A DNA stretch of 64,000 nucleotides from Apostichopus japonicus. Lineage: Eukaryota > Echinodermata > Holothuroidea > Aspidochirotida > Stichopodidae. Shown one piece after another: positions 20,515-34,102 of the stretch. The position numbers and the translations under genes were made by a program. The stretch is from positions 20,269,508-20,333,507 of the forward strand of contig NC_092561.1 of the NCBI RefSeq assembly GCF_037975245.1, read 5' to 3'. The notes under the pieces are model-generated. The model was not told the DNA's origin. It did no database searches and saw nothing but the letters and a program-made list of their open reading frames with translations. How positions within the stretch are numbered: position 1 is the stretch's first letter; every line of letters begins with the position of its first letter.

Positions 20515-21650
20515 AAAAACCCAAAACAATATTGGCTATATCAGATTAAGTTGAATGGATATGTCTACAAAAGCTATAGGAGGATGACATGTGATACATT
20601 TTGAATGTTAGTTTAGCTGTGAATGTTCTCTGTATATATAGTTCATTTAATGAACATGCATTCTTTGGTATAAATTTTACACACATTGACAGCTCGGTTG
20701 CTATGAGGACATCAGTCCCTCTGTTGTTTCCTGCGGCGTTCACTAACCATCACCTCATTGAATATAACCCACTTTTGTTTGCTCTTGGCAGGTACACTAC
20801 CAGAAGGTCAAATGGCCGAGTACTTCATTGCAACACTTTATATGAAAACATTCAATGGTAACACTGCAAATAAGACCATTACCCAGTGTCTTGAAGAGAT
20901 CAGCATGGTTCTCCTAATGAAGGGGAACTGCCCTTCAAGTTCAAAATTCATTCACTCTTTACTGTTGCAGCTATAAGGGTTTCGGAATTTGATCACTATT
21001 GGCGTATTTTCAATAGATTTAATTTGTTGACGGACGAATGTCCATGCAGTACAAACCAACTATTAAATTTAAATAAGCTGAACATTTTTGATATTGTTTT
21101 TACAAATAAAATTTGACGTCCACATACAACTATGTAGCTCTTCCACTCTCTAAGGTGAAGCTGCATACCAAATACGAATTTCAACCAAGATGTACTGTAC
21201 GACGTTTCATATTTACAAGATTTGTTTTGAGGAATTTGATCTATATATGCTGACTTCGTATGGCATAAGAAATCCACCAACGTCAACATGCTTATTGTAT
21301 TAATCAAAGAGATCTGCATAATAAATATTTACCTTAACCAAGATATCTCTTGAGTGACAGTGTTTACAAGTTTGTCTCACGTTGACTTCAGAAAAGAATA
21401 TGATTCTTGCACCACATACTTTTTAAGTTACAGTGTCTACTAGCAAAGGACATGTCTCTCTCTTTCTACCTCACGATATGTATCACAACACAAAGAACCG
21501 ATTCCTTTTGCATTCAGTAAAAAAAAACAGTGTAACCTTATTGACAAGAGCTATATGTACGCTTTCGAGAGTATACCAACAGTAAGTTAATGGTTACACA
21601 TTCGTGTAGTTTGAAGGTTGATTTACCTGTAATGCGACATCGGCAAATTT
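20515..21650 (-). repeat. fragment of a third CARD-gene copy (intron and end of linker exon)
   Basis: This block matches the last intron of CARD-B (39690-40765) and part of that of CARD-A (1590-2500). It ends with GCATTACAG followed by GTAAATCAACC, the end of the linker exon and its donor site. No tail exon or CARD is present. A 45-base piece matching the start of the same exon (CATGAGGGATCCTTTAAGATTG) lies at 18735-18770, inside the UTP20 pseudogene. Confidence 0.75.
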
Positions 21651-22508
21651 GATATAAATATCTCCTTACGTTAATGTTGAAGTTAACTCAATAAATCTAT
21701 ATATCGCCCTCTTTTGAAACAGATGTACACTATATACCATCATATTCCTGCCTCGGAGTAAACAACACCATATATAGTGTGAATGATGATTCAAATCTAC
21801 GACTTGCGATTAATGTTAAGACTCTAGTTATGTGTAAAGTGGGTCTGTTAACATTGTCTACATGTACAATTTTCTTCTGCGGGTTGGGGAGTAATTGATG
21901 AGGGAAAAGTGTCGGTATCTATGAAAAGGGTTATATTTTTCACCTTGCAAATTTCATGGCGTTTTGGTTTGACACAGTATTCTGACAAGCCACGAACGCA
22001 TTCTCAAACTGCCGCCCACCTTGTTTAAATTAGTGCAATACAGAGAGAATCAAAAAAGAAAAAGAAAGGGGGGCGAGGGTGATTTGCGCAGTAGGCTACA
22101 TTATCCAAAACTATAGCATTTGATTTTTGATTGCACATTATAACGTAGGCTACAGGTTAAATAGTCGACCTGTTAGAATTTCCTTAAAGCTATTAGTATA
22201 GAAATTTTAAAGCAGATACGAAGCATTGATTTCCTTTACTGACGTGATACACTAGGCTTGGTTTAGTGTCTGGAAATAATGCATATTGTGTAGCCATTAG
22301 TGTCAAGATATTCATGAATTTCGTATAACTGGTACATGCTCCACATTATTCATATATACGATATATTATATAACAATATTAATGAGCGCTTATAGTCTCT
22401 AGTTATTCTCATGCTTTCATTTTTTTTAATGATCGTGAAAAATTGTTTTAGTCCGATTTTCTTTTTAGACAAATTTGATTGGAACTTATGTAAATCAAAT
22501 GCTTAAGG
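21651..22508. other. no gene or named repeat seen
   Basis: AT-rich intergenic DNA without convincing coding or repeat structure. Confidence 0.4.
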
Positions 22509-22972
22509 TAGCATACACCTATTAAAAGCCCCATTGACTTACATACTAAATCACAGAAGTAATGTGGTCTCTAAGTCTAAATAAAAGTTCTCACTAGCTG
22601 AACGCTACCCATCACTGGATACGCTGACAAGTTGGCCTCTCATGGCACCATCAATTTCCCACATTATGACAGTAGAGATTTTTGGCTATCAGAGCCTGAA
22701 GTTTTCGTCACTTATAAACAAACCTCTTCACTCAGTTGTAAACAATTTTCGTACGCTCCTCCTGGTAGGCCTTAATTAGTCTAAAATTGCCAAAATAGAC
22801 CCAATGTTTGCATCATGTACGGCCATTCATGCTCTTCAACATACAAGCCACAAAAGGAGATCCTGATTAATAATATATCAAAAATGATGTTCTCTTTCTG
22901 CATTTTTGCACATTTCTTGAAGGCTAACACTCGGGTAGATTGATATAGACTCTAATAAGAGAATGCTACCCT
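22508..22972. mobile_element. possible short TIR element
   Basis: GGTAGCATACACCTATTAAA near 22508 is mirrored by AATAAGAGAATGCTACCCTA at about 22953-22972, an imperfect inverted repeat of about 20 bases. The interior has no coding potential. I could not see a clear target duplication. Confidence 0.4.
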
Positions 22973-23221
22973 ACAAGATCATTGATTTATAAAGTACAGT
23001 ATGATTTAGTTCCGCGAAAGAGATGAGAGCGGTATTAAAGAACTTATCATGCATATACTCCGGATTTGTGTTCTGTTTGATTCGCTTCGGCTTCTGCTTG
23101 AGTACAACTAAACGTTTCTCTTTGCTGCCATGTTGGGTGAATATAACCGTAACAGTAATTATCATAGAACTTAAAGAAAGGAGAATGAACGTCATGCGAC
23201 ATACATGAAGCCATTCGCTTT

Positions 23222-24292
23222 CTAGTCACTTCGCCCAACAACCATTTCGCCCAACTGTCATTTCGCCCAACCAGCCTGGTAATTTCGCCCAACCAGCATG
23301 GTCATTTCGCCCAACCATCATAGTCATTTCGCCCAACCAGCATGGTCATTTCGCCCAACCGTGTTGGTCATTTCGCCCAACCTTATTTTTACTAATATTC
23401 AGTCAGAATAATATTACTTTTTTCTATTCCACTAGTACAATTTGATTTATTTTGGGTTAGGTAACTTCGTAATAGGTAAATAAAAAAGTGAGGTCCGTTC
23501 GATATCGATCGGAGTCTGAGCAGTTATTTCGGGTATAATGGGAGGATTACGCTACTTTAGGCGTTTACGCATACAATGGGAGTTATTTTATTACACAAAC
23601 AAAGGGGAATCGGTCTTCATAAAAACCTATCAAACCTAACCCCTAAACACTGATCCATCCTACTAACTAACAATTCCCGAACGTTTCCTTATTAAATTGA
23701 AAAAAAAATGTATAAAACCGTCCATAATATTGAAGTACTATATTTAATCAATGTAACCACTTTATCAATGTAACCACATATGTAATCACATATGTAATCA
23801 ATTTAACTACGACTTCAAGTTTCCTTAATACTCGGTTCGTTTCCCGTAACGTTAACAATTCCCGAACGTTTACTATCAAACCTAACCCCTAAAACACTGA
23901 TCCATCCTCAAGATTCCTTAATATTCGGTTCGTATCCAGTAACGTTTAAAATTCCCGAACGTTTTCTTACTAAAGTTATACAAAGTAAAGTACTTCAAAT
24001 TTCCTTTATATTCCTTAATATTCGAACGTTTACTATCAAACCTAACCCCTAACACACTGATCCATCCTCGGTTCGTATCATGTAACGTTAACAATTACCG
24101 AACGTTTCCTTTTGAAGTATCATATTTAATCAAGGTTGGGCGAAAAGACCAGGCTGGTTGGGCGAAATGACCAGGCTGGTTGGGCGAAATGACCAGGTGG
24201 GTTGGGCGAAATGACCAGGCTGGTTGGGCGAAATGGCACGGTTTGGCGAAATGGCAGTTGGGCGAAACGGTTGTTGGGCGAAGTGTCCTGCT
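23222..24292. mobile_element. TIR element with iterated TTCGCCCAAC ends
   Basis: From 23222 to 23385 the unit ATTTCGCCCAACCAGCATGGTC is repeated about seven times. From 24135 to 24292 its reverse complement is repeated about seven times. The outermost words CACTTCGCCCAACAACC and TTGTTGGGCGAAGTG are inverted copies. The interior has three copies of a block with AATTCCCGAACGTTT, TATCAAACCTAACCCC and CTGATCCATCC. No transposase is encoded, so this looks like a non-autonomous element whose ends grew by unit amplification. Confidence 0.75.
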
Positions 24293-24654
24293 TCTAGCCA
24301 TTCAACTAAATGGTGGCGCTGTGCTTGTATGGGAACCAGAGCCGTATATACGGCTCTGATGGGAACTATAATGGCAAGAAAGTAACGAAGCGTAATATAC
24401 AAACACTACGTCTTTGACATAACTGAAGTTATAAAGTTGACACAAAATCACTCGAAATGGTGATATCACGTGCCGCATTTGGGGGCCAAAATCGTCAAAA
24501 TGTGAGAGTGGACTGGAGTTTCACAGATAATTCTTAGGAAGGGTGAGTAGTACTTTATTAGTGTCGTCTGCTCAGCTGCTGTATTCCTATTTATTGGACC
24601 CTGGATATAGTTAGCCTAGGCCCCTAGACCGGACAAATATTATAACCACCTCAT

Positions 24655-25260
24655 CTTACTTAAAACTGTATCCCTTGATCCACATGCCAGAATACAGGGG
24701 TGGGGGTAGGAAGCGTCTAAAAAGTGGGGGCCGGGGCACAACAGGAGAGGAGCACTTTCTCATTCAACAACCACCACTCGTTATGCCATAAACCGATTAA
24801 CCGGCCATATCACTTATATCATATCATATTTGATGTTAGTATGCTATCAATACTATTATGGTTCACATGACTCTATCAACCTACATCTGTACTTCTGTCC
24901 ATCCATAATTTAGAACTTTCCCCCAAAAATCCTACTGTGGTCATTTCTTGAACAAAAGTCTTTAGCAACCTCGGTTAAATCCAAGTCATCGACCTGGCAT
25001 GTTTATTCTAGGAAAACAGGCGTAGTCTAATCTAGGCCCATGTACGTAGCCTTGCCCTTAATCTCACTTAGGTCATAACTTAGGCCATAGAATATCTCAA
25101 TAATATCTATTGACATATCTAAACACATATATCCAGCGGACACACTTCATTTACTAACTAAGAAAGTAATAAACCGTCACAATAGATCAGTGTAAGTATT
25201 AAATTGTTTATTCAGATAAAATGCTTATAATTTCAGTCTTCATAGACTGTTTGAAGTAAA
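24655..25260. repeat. second copy of the CARD-A 3' flank
   Basis: Matches 1-620 closely (about nine in ten bases by eye). The tail exon that should follow is cut after a few codons. It lies just upstream of the THAP gene. Confidence 0.75.
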
Positions 25261-25450
25261 TATCTTTAAAGATAAAGTAAAATGCTCGCGTAACTCGTCT
25301 TAATTTGATGAATTATTGCATTAATATGGCATTATTAATGAAGAAGTTTACATTTTTTGTCTCATTTGGCCAAATTTTGGTAATTTTCATGATTGTTGTG
25401 ATTTACCAAATTTGTCCGAATTTTCGTTCTTTTCCGGAGAGCTTCGGCAG

Positions 25451-25458
25451 TGACGTCA
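25451..25458. promoter_or_regulatory. full CRE palindrome upstream of the THAP gene
   Basis: TGACGTCA lies 122 bases before the proposed THAP start codon. It is the perfect CREB/ATF site. Function is inferred from position only. Confidence 0.35.
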
Positions 25459-25579
25459 CAAGGTGAACACGGTTGTATGTGGCTTCGTAGGTTACTGTAT
25501 TACCATGTACTAAATGTATTGCCTTCTTGGTCGTAGCACTAGCAGTTGCGGTAAGTCGTGTTGCTTTTTCGTAAATAAA

Positions 25580-28500
25580 ATGCCGAAACGCTGTGTGATG
25601 TTTGGATGTTCCAGCTTAAGCGAGAAAAGTGGAACAAGTTTACATCTTATACCAAAAGAAGCTAAGGTGTTCAAGAGATGGGAAAAGTTCGTGCAGTTAA
25701 AACGTTGTCACTGGCATGCTACACCTTATACACGGTGATCTGCTCGAAACACTTCACCCCTGACTCGTACGTGGAGGATTTATTAAAACAAAAGCTAGGG
25801 TTTGGAAGCAGGTAAGATGCAATTTATTTCCTTCATTTTTATGTCGCAGATGCCCAGCTCGCATGGCAAGGAAGATTCAAATCTCGGTGCACCGAAGACT
25901 ATAATCCTCACTTGTTTGGCTTGTTATGTTAGTGTTTGTATTGTTATGTGTTAGTGTTAGTATTGTTACTGTAGTGTTGTTACTATGTTAGGCAAGCATC
26001 TGTGCAGTTGCACTTAGGCCTTACGTTAAATAGGTTACAGTCGGTATCCACCGTCGATAATTCGTTTTTCAGGTAAAGTCTTTTCAAGCAAATTTTAAGC
26101 AATAAACACATGTCAATATTGCTGTTAGACACATAGTCTGATAACTTCGTACCACCACTAGTAAGGCCTAGTATACGGCTGTGCGACTATTATTAGGGCC
26201 ATCATACTGTCCTAAGTCCGTAGGCCTACAACTTACAAGTTAGGGCCTACATTAGTGCACGTAACTTACTAGATCAATAACGTAGACTAGCCTCCCTACT
26301 GTCAGTGTGTGACACCAAACGTCAATTTAGCCTAAAGTTAATTGTAACTTATAACCAATTACCAATTTAGTGAAAAGGACTGCAAACTGTGCACCCCTCA
26401 GCTAGCTATAGTGGTGCATGTAAATGGATAAGAACAAGATGCCATCAGTTTTATCAATAAAACCTTACCAGGTATATATTGAAGACAAGTTACTATTCAA
26501 ACAGGACTACTGTCCTGTAACAAGGCCTACATCACATCTTCTGAATTAAGAAAGAATATTTAAGTGAATTTTAACTTAAAATCACTAATGTTTTATGTCT
26601 AGTCTTCTTTGAGCAAGCTAATCTTCAGTAACACTAGTAGTATACTGTTTGGCTGCAGACACTGTCAACAGTTTAACTGTTAAAAAGCATAGCTCCTTGT
26701 CAGACATAAGTGAACAAAACTCATGACAAGGTAATGTATACATGTGAGTTCCATGAGTGCATGAGCAGTGCATCCATGAAGTATTTTTCAAATACAAAAT
26801 CCTATGTCATAATACACCACATCAAGTTTAGAGCTGTGCGCAAAGGTTGAGTTGTGCGCTTCAGATCAGCATTGCGGCATGGAGTAGATTCTGTGCGAAA
26901 TCATGTGTCAAAATTTGCCAATAGAATTTCTGCTAAAACCTTTTGACATAACAGTTAAAAGTACCCTGACCTTGTGTAAGAAATTATTGAATTACACTAG
27001 GCCAGAAGGTGCACCAGTAATTCTTTCTTGCAATTCTCTGTGGGACTTCAGCAAGAGGAAACTCTGTGCCAACCATTTACACCACTGACATAGACGAGAA
27101 GCCGTGCAGTATCAACTTGCCTGAGAGACCTGCCTATAGAAAGCGAGAAGTGCAAAGGGTAAGTTTGTAGACTATAGGCCATAAAAGTTGCTTTTGTAAT
27201 CCTGTAACTCAGGATACTTCGGTACTCCACTCTTGAAAATCATAGTGTGTGTACTAGTACAATTTCATACTGCATGAAGTACATATTTTGATTGCTAATA
27301 CAAATGGATATGAGAAGCCAAAATAAAAATTCTAACAAACTCCAGGTTTTGCTAAAACTAAACTTGTTACTCCAATTTGGATTGATCGTATGGATATGAA
27401 AGTTTTATTGTGAACGTGTCTTGATGACATCTTTGACCTGGTGCCAGTATGATAATTATAAAGATGTTAGAAAATTGTTCAAAAACAATCCTTGCAAACA
27501 GAGTGCGAACAATTTTGGTAATTCAAAACCGGTGATGTTATCGACTTTTGAAAGGAATATATATTGGAACAGACAGTGACTCCATTTGCCCTTGCACATT
27601 TTCAGAAAGTTACTTTTTCTCAAATTCAGGTTTGTTTATCTCATATTTATTGTACAGATGATGACAGAACACAAAGAGGACGAAAATAGGAAGCCGGAAG
27701 AGGACAGTGAAGCTGCAACAGACTTAGAAGAACCCTTTTCAACTGATAGAAATACCGCTGATTACAAATGTACAAGCACTGACAAGATAAAGATGCACCA
27801 CAAAAGTATCTCAGCTGTGACCACAACTAGATCAATGAAGACACAAGCAACTTACAAAGGACCAAGTAAAGGTAAACAATTTGATTATACTCTTAGCATT
27901 CATATTTTGCAAACAGTAGGGTACATGGTTGTATAACTATGCATATGTTATCCTTTAAAGATGCTAACAAAACTCATTCCTGTGATTTGCTGTTATTTTT
28001 GCTAGGATTCAAAGTTAATCAACTTAAAGTGATGTATACATTGAGAGAAGAATTGTTATTTTTTTGGTGTAAAATTAGGCAAGGTGCATAGTCAAAACAG
28101 TTCTTGAGAGTAAACAACTTGAGAACAATTTTCTGACTTCAAATACCAAATTGGATTATGGGATAAATATGAGGGTATACTTGGCCTTAAATAAATTTGA
28201 TTGGAGATACTGTTGATGATGTCATCATGGAGGAGGCTGAGCCGACCGAGGCGATGGCTTCCATTGACACATACTGCTTTTTATGTCCCAGAAGAGAAAA
28301 TTTGTGTCACATTATTTCACATTAGCAGTGTACCTTTCTAGGAAATGTAAACAACCATATTGAGATACAGGGTAAATATTCTCTAATTTGCAAATCTATA
28401 CACATCACACATATTATCAAATTTTACACTTTCGAGAATGTTCTTTCATTATCTTTAAAGGGTGCCAATGTGTTCCCAAGTATCGGTCTCAGGGAGTACA

Positions 28501-31500
28501 GTGTGACATATTGAAACCACCATTGGAACTCAAACTAGATCATTTTATTGATGATGAGGAAACTATGGATGAATTTGATTCTTGTGATTCTTGTGACTCT
28601 TCTGATGAAGACTATGAACCTTTTGATGAACAGAGTTGTGATGATGACAGTGATCATGAGTTAGTAATATTTGATTTACATCTAGCATATTACCGGTCAG
28701 TCAATGCAATATAGAAAACTGTTGTGATTTGTTTTTGGAAAAAATCTGTTGATCGACATAAGTGAACTTTGCCAGCAGCCTAGGTTAAATTTTCCCCTAT
28801 CCCTTCCTATAGCCGATGCAGAAAAAATTATCAAAGATCAGGATTTGCATACTATCTACATATTAGTGCATTAGGAGGACATGGCATGGTTCATTGCCAT
28901 GTTGGCCCTGGAACAATCAAAGTTATGTTGTTTTACAACTGCCATTTACTTTTATCAATAATTTATTAAATATCTTTCTTGCTCCTTTAAAGTAACTTTT
29001 GCACCATGCAAATTTGTCTGAAATCACCAAAATACAAATGTTTAAGTTTTTCAGCCCTATAATTTATAAGCAGTAACTCAAGCTTTTATTTTTTTTTTCT
29101 TCAGGTCAGACACTGAATATGAGCTGGCAAATCAAGATGAAAAATTGTGGTATTTAAAACCATGTTACTGCAACTTTTCCGTTTATGTCAGTTGTGTGGA
29201 AAAGGTGGCACCAAAACATGTACCACTGTTATTGGTACATTGCTGATTATTAATCAAACATGTAATAAGTGTGATGGATCATTCAAGTGGTTGAGTCAGC
29301 CATTCATTGGGTCTACTCCTGCTGGTAATCTACTTCTAAGTACTTCCATCCTCTTCAGTGGAGCCCTCCCAAGTAAAGTCTTGAGGGTTTTGCAGTTCTG
29401 GGGGGTTCAAAGTATCACCAGACAGACATTCTTCAGACACCAAAAGCTTTATCTGAATCCAGCCATCTGTACTGTATGGAAGACTAGCCAAGATGGATTG
29501 TTAGGTTCTATAAGGACAGGGGTAGTTTGTGGTGGAGATGCCAGATGTGACAGTATGGGCCATTCAGCAAAATATGGCAGCTACACGTTTCTGGATCTGC
29601 AGCGCAAGAAGATACTTGCTATGGAGTTAGTGCAGGTAAGCAATGGTAGATGTTCTTCTGGAATTTTTGTTTTTGCAATGTTCAACTCCTTTGCTATTAG
29701 CTAGCCGCTATTACTAACTGCAGTTTTCATATAAAACATTATTTCTTTCAGAGTAATGAAACCAGTGGCAGTTATCACATGGAGCTGGAGGGCTTAAAGC
29801 GATGTCTTGAAGTCTTCAAATTTGCAAACGTAACTCTAACGACACTTGTAACTGATCGTCATGCTCAGATTCAAAAGTGACTTTGAGAGAATTGCAGCCA
29901 AGTGACCCACTACTACGACGTGTGTCATGTAGCCAAAGGTACATCTTGCGGATAGGTAGTTGAGAGAAACATTTTTCATAACTTTCTGTACAGTTTCGTT
30001 CCAAATCAGCTATAAATATGCATCCTGCAATAATTTGCAATAAAAACTGTCCCAGCAGTAGCAATTTCCACCAGAAATTTATATAATTGGCAGAGAAATG
30101 GTTTAAATTTGAATTTTTCTGAAGTTGAACTCCCATTCATAACAAAATTCAAATATAAACCATTTAATAAAATATTTCTCTCAACTACCTTTCCTCCTTA
30201 AAAAAAGAGCCCCTGTTACTTGCTGTAAGAAATGGCCATATTGAGTCGATCATCATGTCCTTCCTTTTTTGTTACAAAGAAATCGCAAACCCATACAATC
30301 ATAATAGTGTGTGCATGTGAGCAATTCTGGGTCTAACATGAACAAATGATGGAATGTCGTCAGTTGTCCAATTCAATGATTCAATGAGTCACCAGTTGGG
30401 GGGGGGGGGGGACAACAAGATTTGGGAATAACAAACTGAAATGTAATCTGTAGTGTAGGGTGAACAATTAAAAACAAGACTCTATGTCTGTGTGCTTGTG
30501 ATGCCTAGCTTGAAGGCATGATACCTTAAGAAGGGAAGCTTTCAGCAGTCTCATATTTTGTAAGCAGGTGTGCCACATTGAGTACAGGAATTAGCCTTGT
30601 TATTGGTACAGGTCAACATGGATCTAACTTTGAAAACCTCGTGAAAACGGTATCTCAAGAAGGAAAGCTTGGACAATAGCCTATTAAACATAAGAAATAT
30701 CTTGGGAGTCACTATACTCACTACATCAAAGTTTTCATGTTATCTGCCCTGTAAGGTTTTGCACATGATTTGTTGCAACTGTTATAAAGAACTGCTTGGT
30801 TTTCAATGTAACTAATACCTTGTATATTTATTATACAGGATTGAAAAAGAAGCTTGTTGCGATTGAAAAAAAAAGGCTTTGAAATAGTGCAGAAATGGAG
30901 AAGCATCATTAATCACCTTTATTGGAGTGTTGTCACAAGCAATGGCAATGGAGAATTGGCATTGGCCAAGTGGGATTCCATACTGAACCATGTAGCCAAC
31001 TGCCATTCAGGTCACAGCCAGCTTTTCCCAAGTTGTGTCCATAGAATTGCTTCTAAAAAGAAATATTTCATACCAGGAAAGTTTTTTAACTGGGACTTAA
31101 TTATCTTACTTTGTTCCAAGTGCTAGTGGCACCATGCAGCTTCAGCTTATTTCCCTGCTAAAAGGACAAGAAGTACTTCCAGCTGAATATTTAACTGTTC
31201 AGTCTGTTTCAGATATTTGTTTGGTCTTTGCTGTACCATTAAACACAAATTGCAGCATTTATGGTAACCCTTTGTACACGTTTTGAGAGACTGTCAAATA
31301 TTTTTGGGAATATATTTATACAGGTACAGAACCATGCGAAAAGGTTACGGACATCCTCTCAAACAGTCAGCTTCGCAAAGACATCAAACAGTTATCGCCA
31401 ATGGGGCAAACATTCGGTGTAGAAGGCTTTCACAGTCTGGTGAACCACTTTGCCCCCAAGATGTACCATTTTGATCATGCTGGTATGAAGAGCAGGTTAG

Positions 31501-33232
31501 GTCATCCATACTCATTAACATATGATCATATAGGTAAATTTTCTGATTTGGTTAAAGGTAGGCTATATTGGCCCCAAATATGGTTACCCTTAATTTTTGT
31601 CAAAATTCTTCAACTGCTTTTATTATGACCCTGGAGGAATTTAACCTCACCGAGACATTCATGAGTTATCTTGTGTGTTATGTAGAATGTCTGAGAACAT
31701 TTTGGAAAGTAAAGACCTCCATGAAAAGTACTTTTTGAAAACTTCTAGCAATTTTAGCATGCTATAATTTGGGACCAATACAGACTACGTTTAATCCTAT
31801 GGTGTAAGGTTCATCACAACTTACAGACTTCTTCTTTAAAACTCTCCATAATGTTGTTTAAACGAAGCGCCTCACAAAGTCAAGAAGCTTCGCAGACTTA
31901 TTTTTAGGCTACTGCACGAGGTCAGTTTTCAACTATGGCAGGTCAATTATGACATAATGAATCTTTCCTAGCTATCGGTGCTAACTGGGTCCAATACATG
32001 AGATCTTTAAACAAAACTGAATATTGGTGGCAAAGGTGCACTGCTAATTCTAGCACGACTGTTACCAACTTGTTTGTTTTATTGTTCTTCAGACTCTTTC
32101 TCGCAGTTCTGCATTACAATGAAAATTCTGTGAGGACCCAAGCTAGAAAACATGATGGGGACTTGCAGTATACACTTGCATTCCCCAAAGCAAAGTTCGG
32201 CGACTATACTTTAAAGAAAGTGATGGAACAGTGTTCATTCGGTGAGTGGAATAAAATCAGTGATAAAAAATAGATGCATGTAATAATTGCCGTGAAAATT
32301 GTATTTATATCAGTTCCTGTAGCAATAGTTGCCATGGTAATGGTTAGTGTTCCTGTGCTGCTACAATTTGCATGGGGTCACCCATATGGTAGGGTACCCC
32401 ATAGTGACAGGAAGTTCATGACTTAGGGTCAAAATGTATTTGTGTGTGTCCATCTTTGAGTCTTTGGGCCAATCTTTCTTCAAAACCATTTTTGGGCTAG
32501 TACTCCAAGGGGAAACATTGAATTGATCATGGGAGCTACACAGATATAGTAAGAATCTCCCCTACTATCAAAATTTGGCCATATATATAAGTAACTGAAG
32601 TGAATGATCATGCGTTCAAAGGTTAAATCAAAGCCAAAGGTCATATTGGTGGACATGTGCCCTTTGAAATATTATTACTTTGATAGAAGATTATTTCTGC
32701 TGTAGGTCAAAACTTAGTCACCTGATTGCAAATGTAATCTATACCTTGAACCGTTTCCTTTTAATTTGGATACATGATGAGCAAACAAAAAATTTTACTA
32801 CTAAAAGCAACCACTAGTCTCCAATCTGAGGACTCAAAATATTCTATTATAAAATTGGTATCGCCAAACTTGAACCTAATAATAATTTTTAGTAAGAGTC
32901 TTTGATGAGAAAGAGATGGAACTTTATCAAAACAATTAAACCTTCAATTATTTTCTAGCTCAGCTCAAAGGTCATCTAATGTCACATCAAATGTATTTCC
33001 CTCTCCATACACACACCCCACATGTGTAAATTTCAATTTGAGTATATCAGAAACATTTTTTTCAGCTTATATTGATGAGCTCATGGAACAAGTTACATCA
33101 CTGGTAGAACTTGAAAAGGAAAAAGGAAAAGTTGATACAACTCCAGATGTCAAAGTTCCACCTCCACTGTGTTCTACGTTTGAGAGGCCAAGTAAAGAAA
33201 AAGCAATTGCAGAACATTTTACTCGTTTTTGA
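25580..33232 (+). pseudogene. THAP-domain gene of an uncharacterised animal family, disrupted
   Basis: Ten exons: 25580-25811, 27056-27158, 27658-27871, 28461-28695, 29105-29635, 29752-29938, 30839-about 31080, 31324-31495, 32093-32241, 33066-33232. Exon 1 is a C2CH THAP DNA-binding domain (MPKRCVMFGCSS, VICSKHFTPDSY). Exons 3-4 are acidic linker. The C-terminal body is a family I know from many invertebrates and fish (LFSGALPSKVLR, HSAKYGSYTFLDLQRKK, SGSYHMELEGLK, VTDRHAQI, HYYDVCHVAKG, INHLYWSVV, EGFHSLVNHFAPKM, HYNENS, PPPLCSTFERPSKE). Splice phases agree at most junctions. Breaks: frameshift near 25735, one missing base in an A-run near 29141, stops TGA at 29878-29880 and 29884-29886, frameshift in an A-run near 30868-30877, and no good donor for exon 7. 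The homopolymer shifts could be sequence errors; the two adjacent stops are harder to explain that way. The body may derive from a transposase; function unknown. Confidence 0.8.
31552..31794 (-). mobile_element. TTAA-flanked MITE, copy 1
   Basis: TTAA followed by AGGTAGGCTATATTGGCCCC at the left and TTTGGGACCAATACAGACTA near the right end, closed by TTAA. Two more copies are at 33855-34102 and 60788-61040 in the opposite orientation. TTAA duplication suggests piggyBac-type mobilisation. It lies in the THAP intron after exon 8. Confidence 0.75.
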
Positions 33233-33259
33233 TTCCTTGCCGAATGCATTTGTTGTCTT

Positions 33260-33560
33260 TGTATGTTGGTAGCACTTGGTGAGTATATGGTCCCTATTGT
33301 TTTCATGGAGGTCAAAGGTCATTTGAGGTAAATAGAGGTCAAGCCTGAAAACCTCATAAACACCATATATCGAGAAGTGCAAGTTGGTTTAACTTCACAC
33401 TTGGAGTGTAGGTATAGCCATTGGTAAGTGGAGGATCCATATTGTTTTCACTCAGAAGTAAGTCTGAAAATTGAATATCTCATTATCTATTCCCATAGTG
33501 AGTTCTGGGTTCCTATTGCTTTGTTGGGACAAAGGTCATTTGAGGTACACAAATATGACA
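33260..33560 (-). repeat. degenerate DR1-like tandem repeat
   Basis: Reverse-oriented relative of the repeat at 2560-3080: TATTGTTTTCATGGAGGTCA, AGGTCATTTGAGGT and the CACTTGGAGTGTAG word recur. Positions 33309-33321 are AGGTCAAAGGTCA, a perfect direct-repeat-1 motif. Confidence 0.65.
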
Positions 33561-33854
33561 TGTACAGCATACAGTAAGTGATACTTTCCTCCAGTCACAG
33601 GTATGCTTAATTCAAGTCTCATAAAGTTCATAAAATCGTAAGTGACCACTAGGGATTACCTTACCTTAAGTTTTTATTTTGCAAGATAAGCTTTTGTTAT
33701 ATACCATGTTCTATTGTTTATAAATTATTTTTAAACTAGGCCGTAGCTAGCAGTAAATAGTCTTCATTTAAAACTTGAAAGCTCAAATGTATTAATGATA
33801 CGTTTAAGGAGAAGAGCATGTAGCCTTGGTGATTACAACACACGTTTGCTGCCA

Positions 33855-34102
33855 TTAAAGGTACTCTGTATATTAGCCCCAAATTATAGCGGTTGCTAGA
33901 AGTTTTCAAAAATTTCTTCCTCTAGGTCTTTAATTTCCAAATTGTTTTCATACATTTGACATGAACACACTAGATGACTGTATGTCCCAGTGAGGTTAAT
34001 TTCCTACACGCGGTGGGTAATAAAAACAGTTTAGGAATTTTGACCAAAGGTGACCATATCTGAATATCTAGAATATTTTGGACCAATACAGCTTACCTTT
34101 AA
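33855..34102 (+). mobile_element. TTAA-flanked MITE, copy 2
   Basis: Starts TTAAAGGTACTCTGTATATT and ends CAGCTTACCTTTAA. The body (CTAGAAGTTTTCAAAAA, GTCCCAGTGAGG, TTTTGACCAAAGGTGACCAT) matches copy 3 at 60788-61040 over its whole length. Confidence 0.8.

Noticed and set aside
29878-29886. Selenocysteine codons in the THAP gene
   Set aside because: The family has Trp/Arg-type residues here, not Cys or Sec, and other frameshifts are present. Point mutations are simpler.
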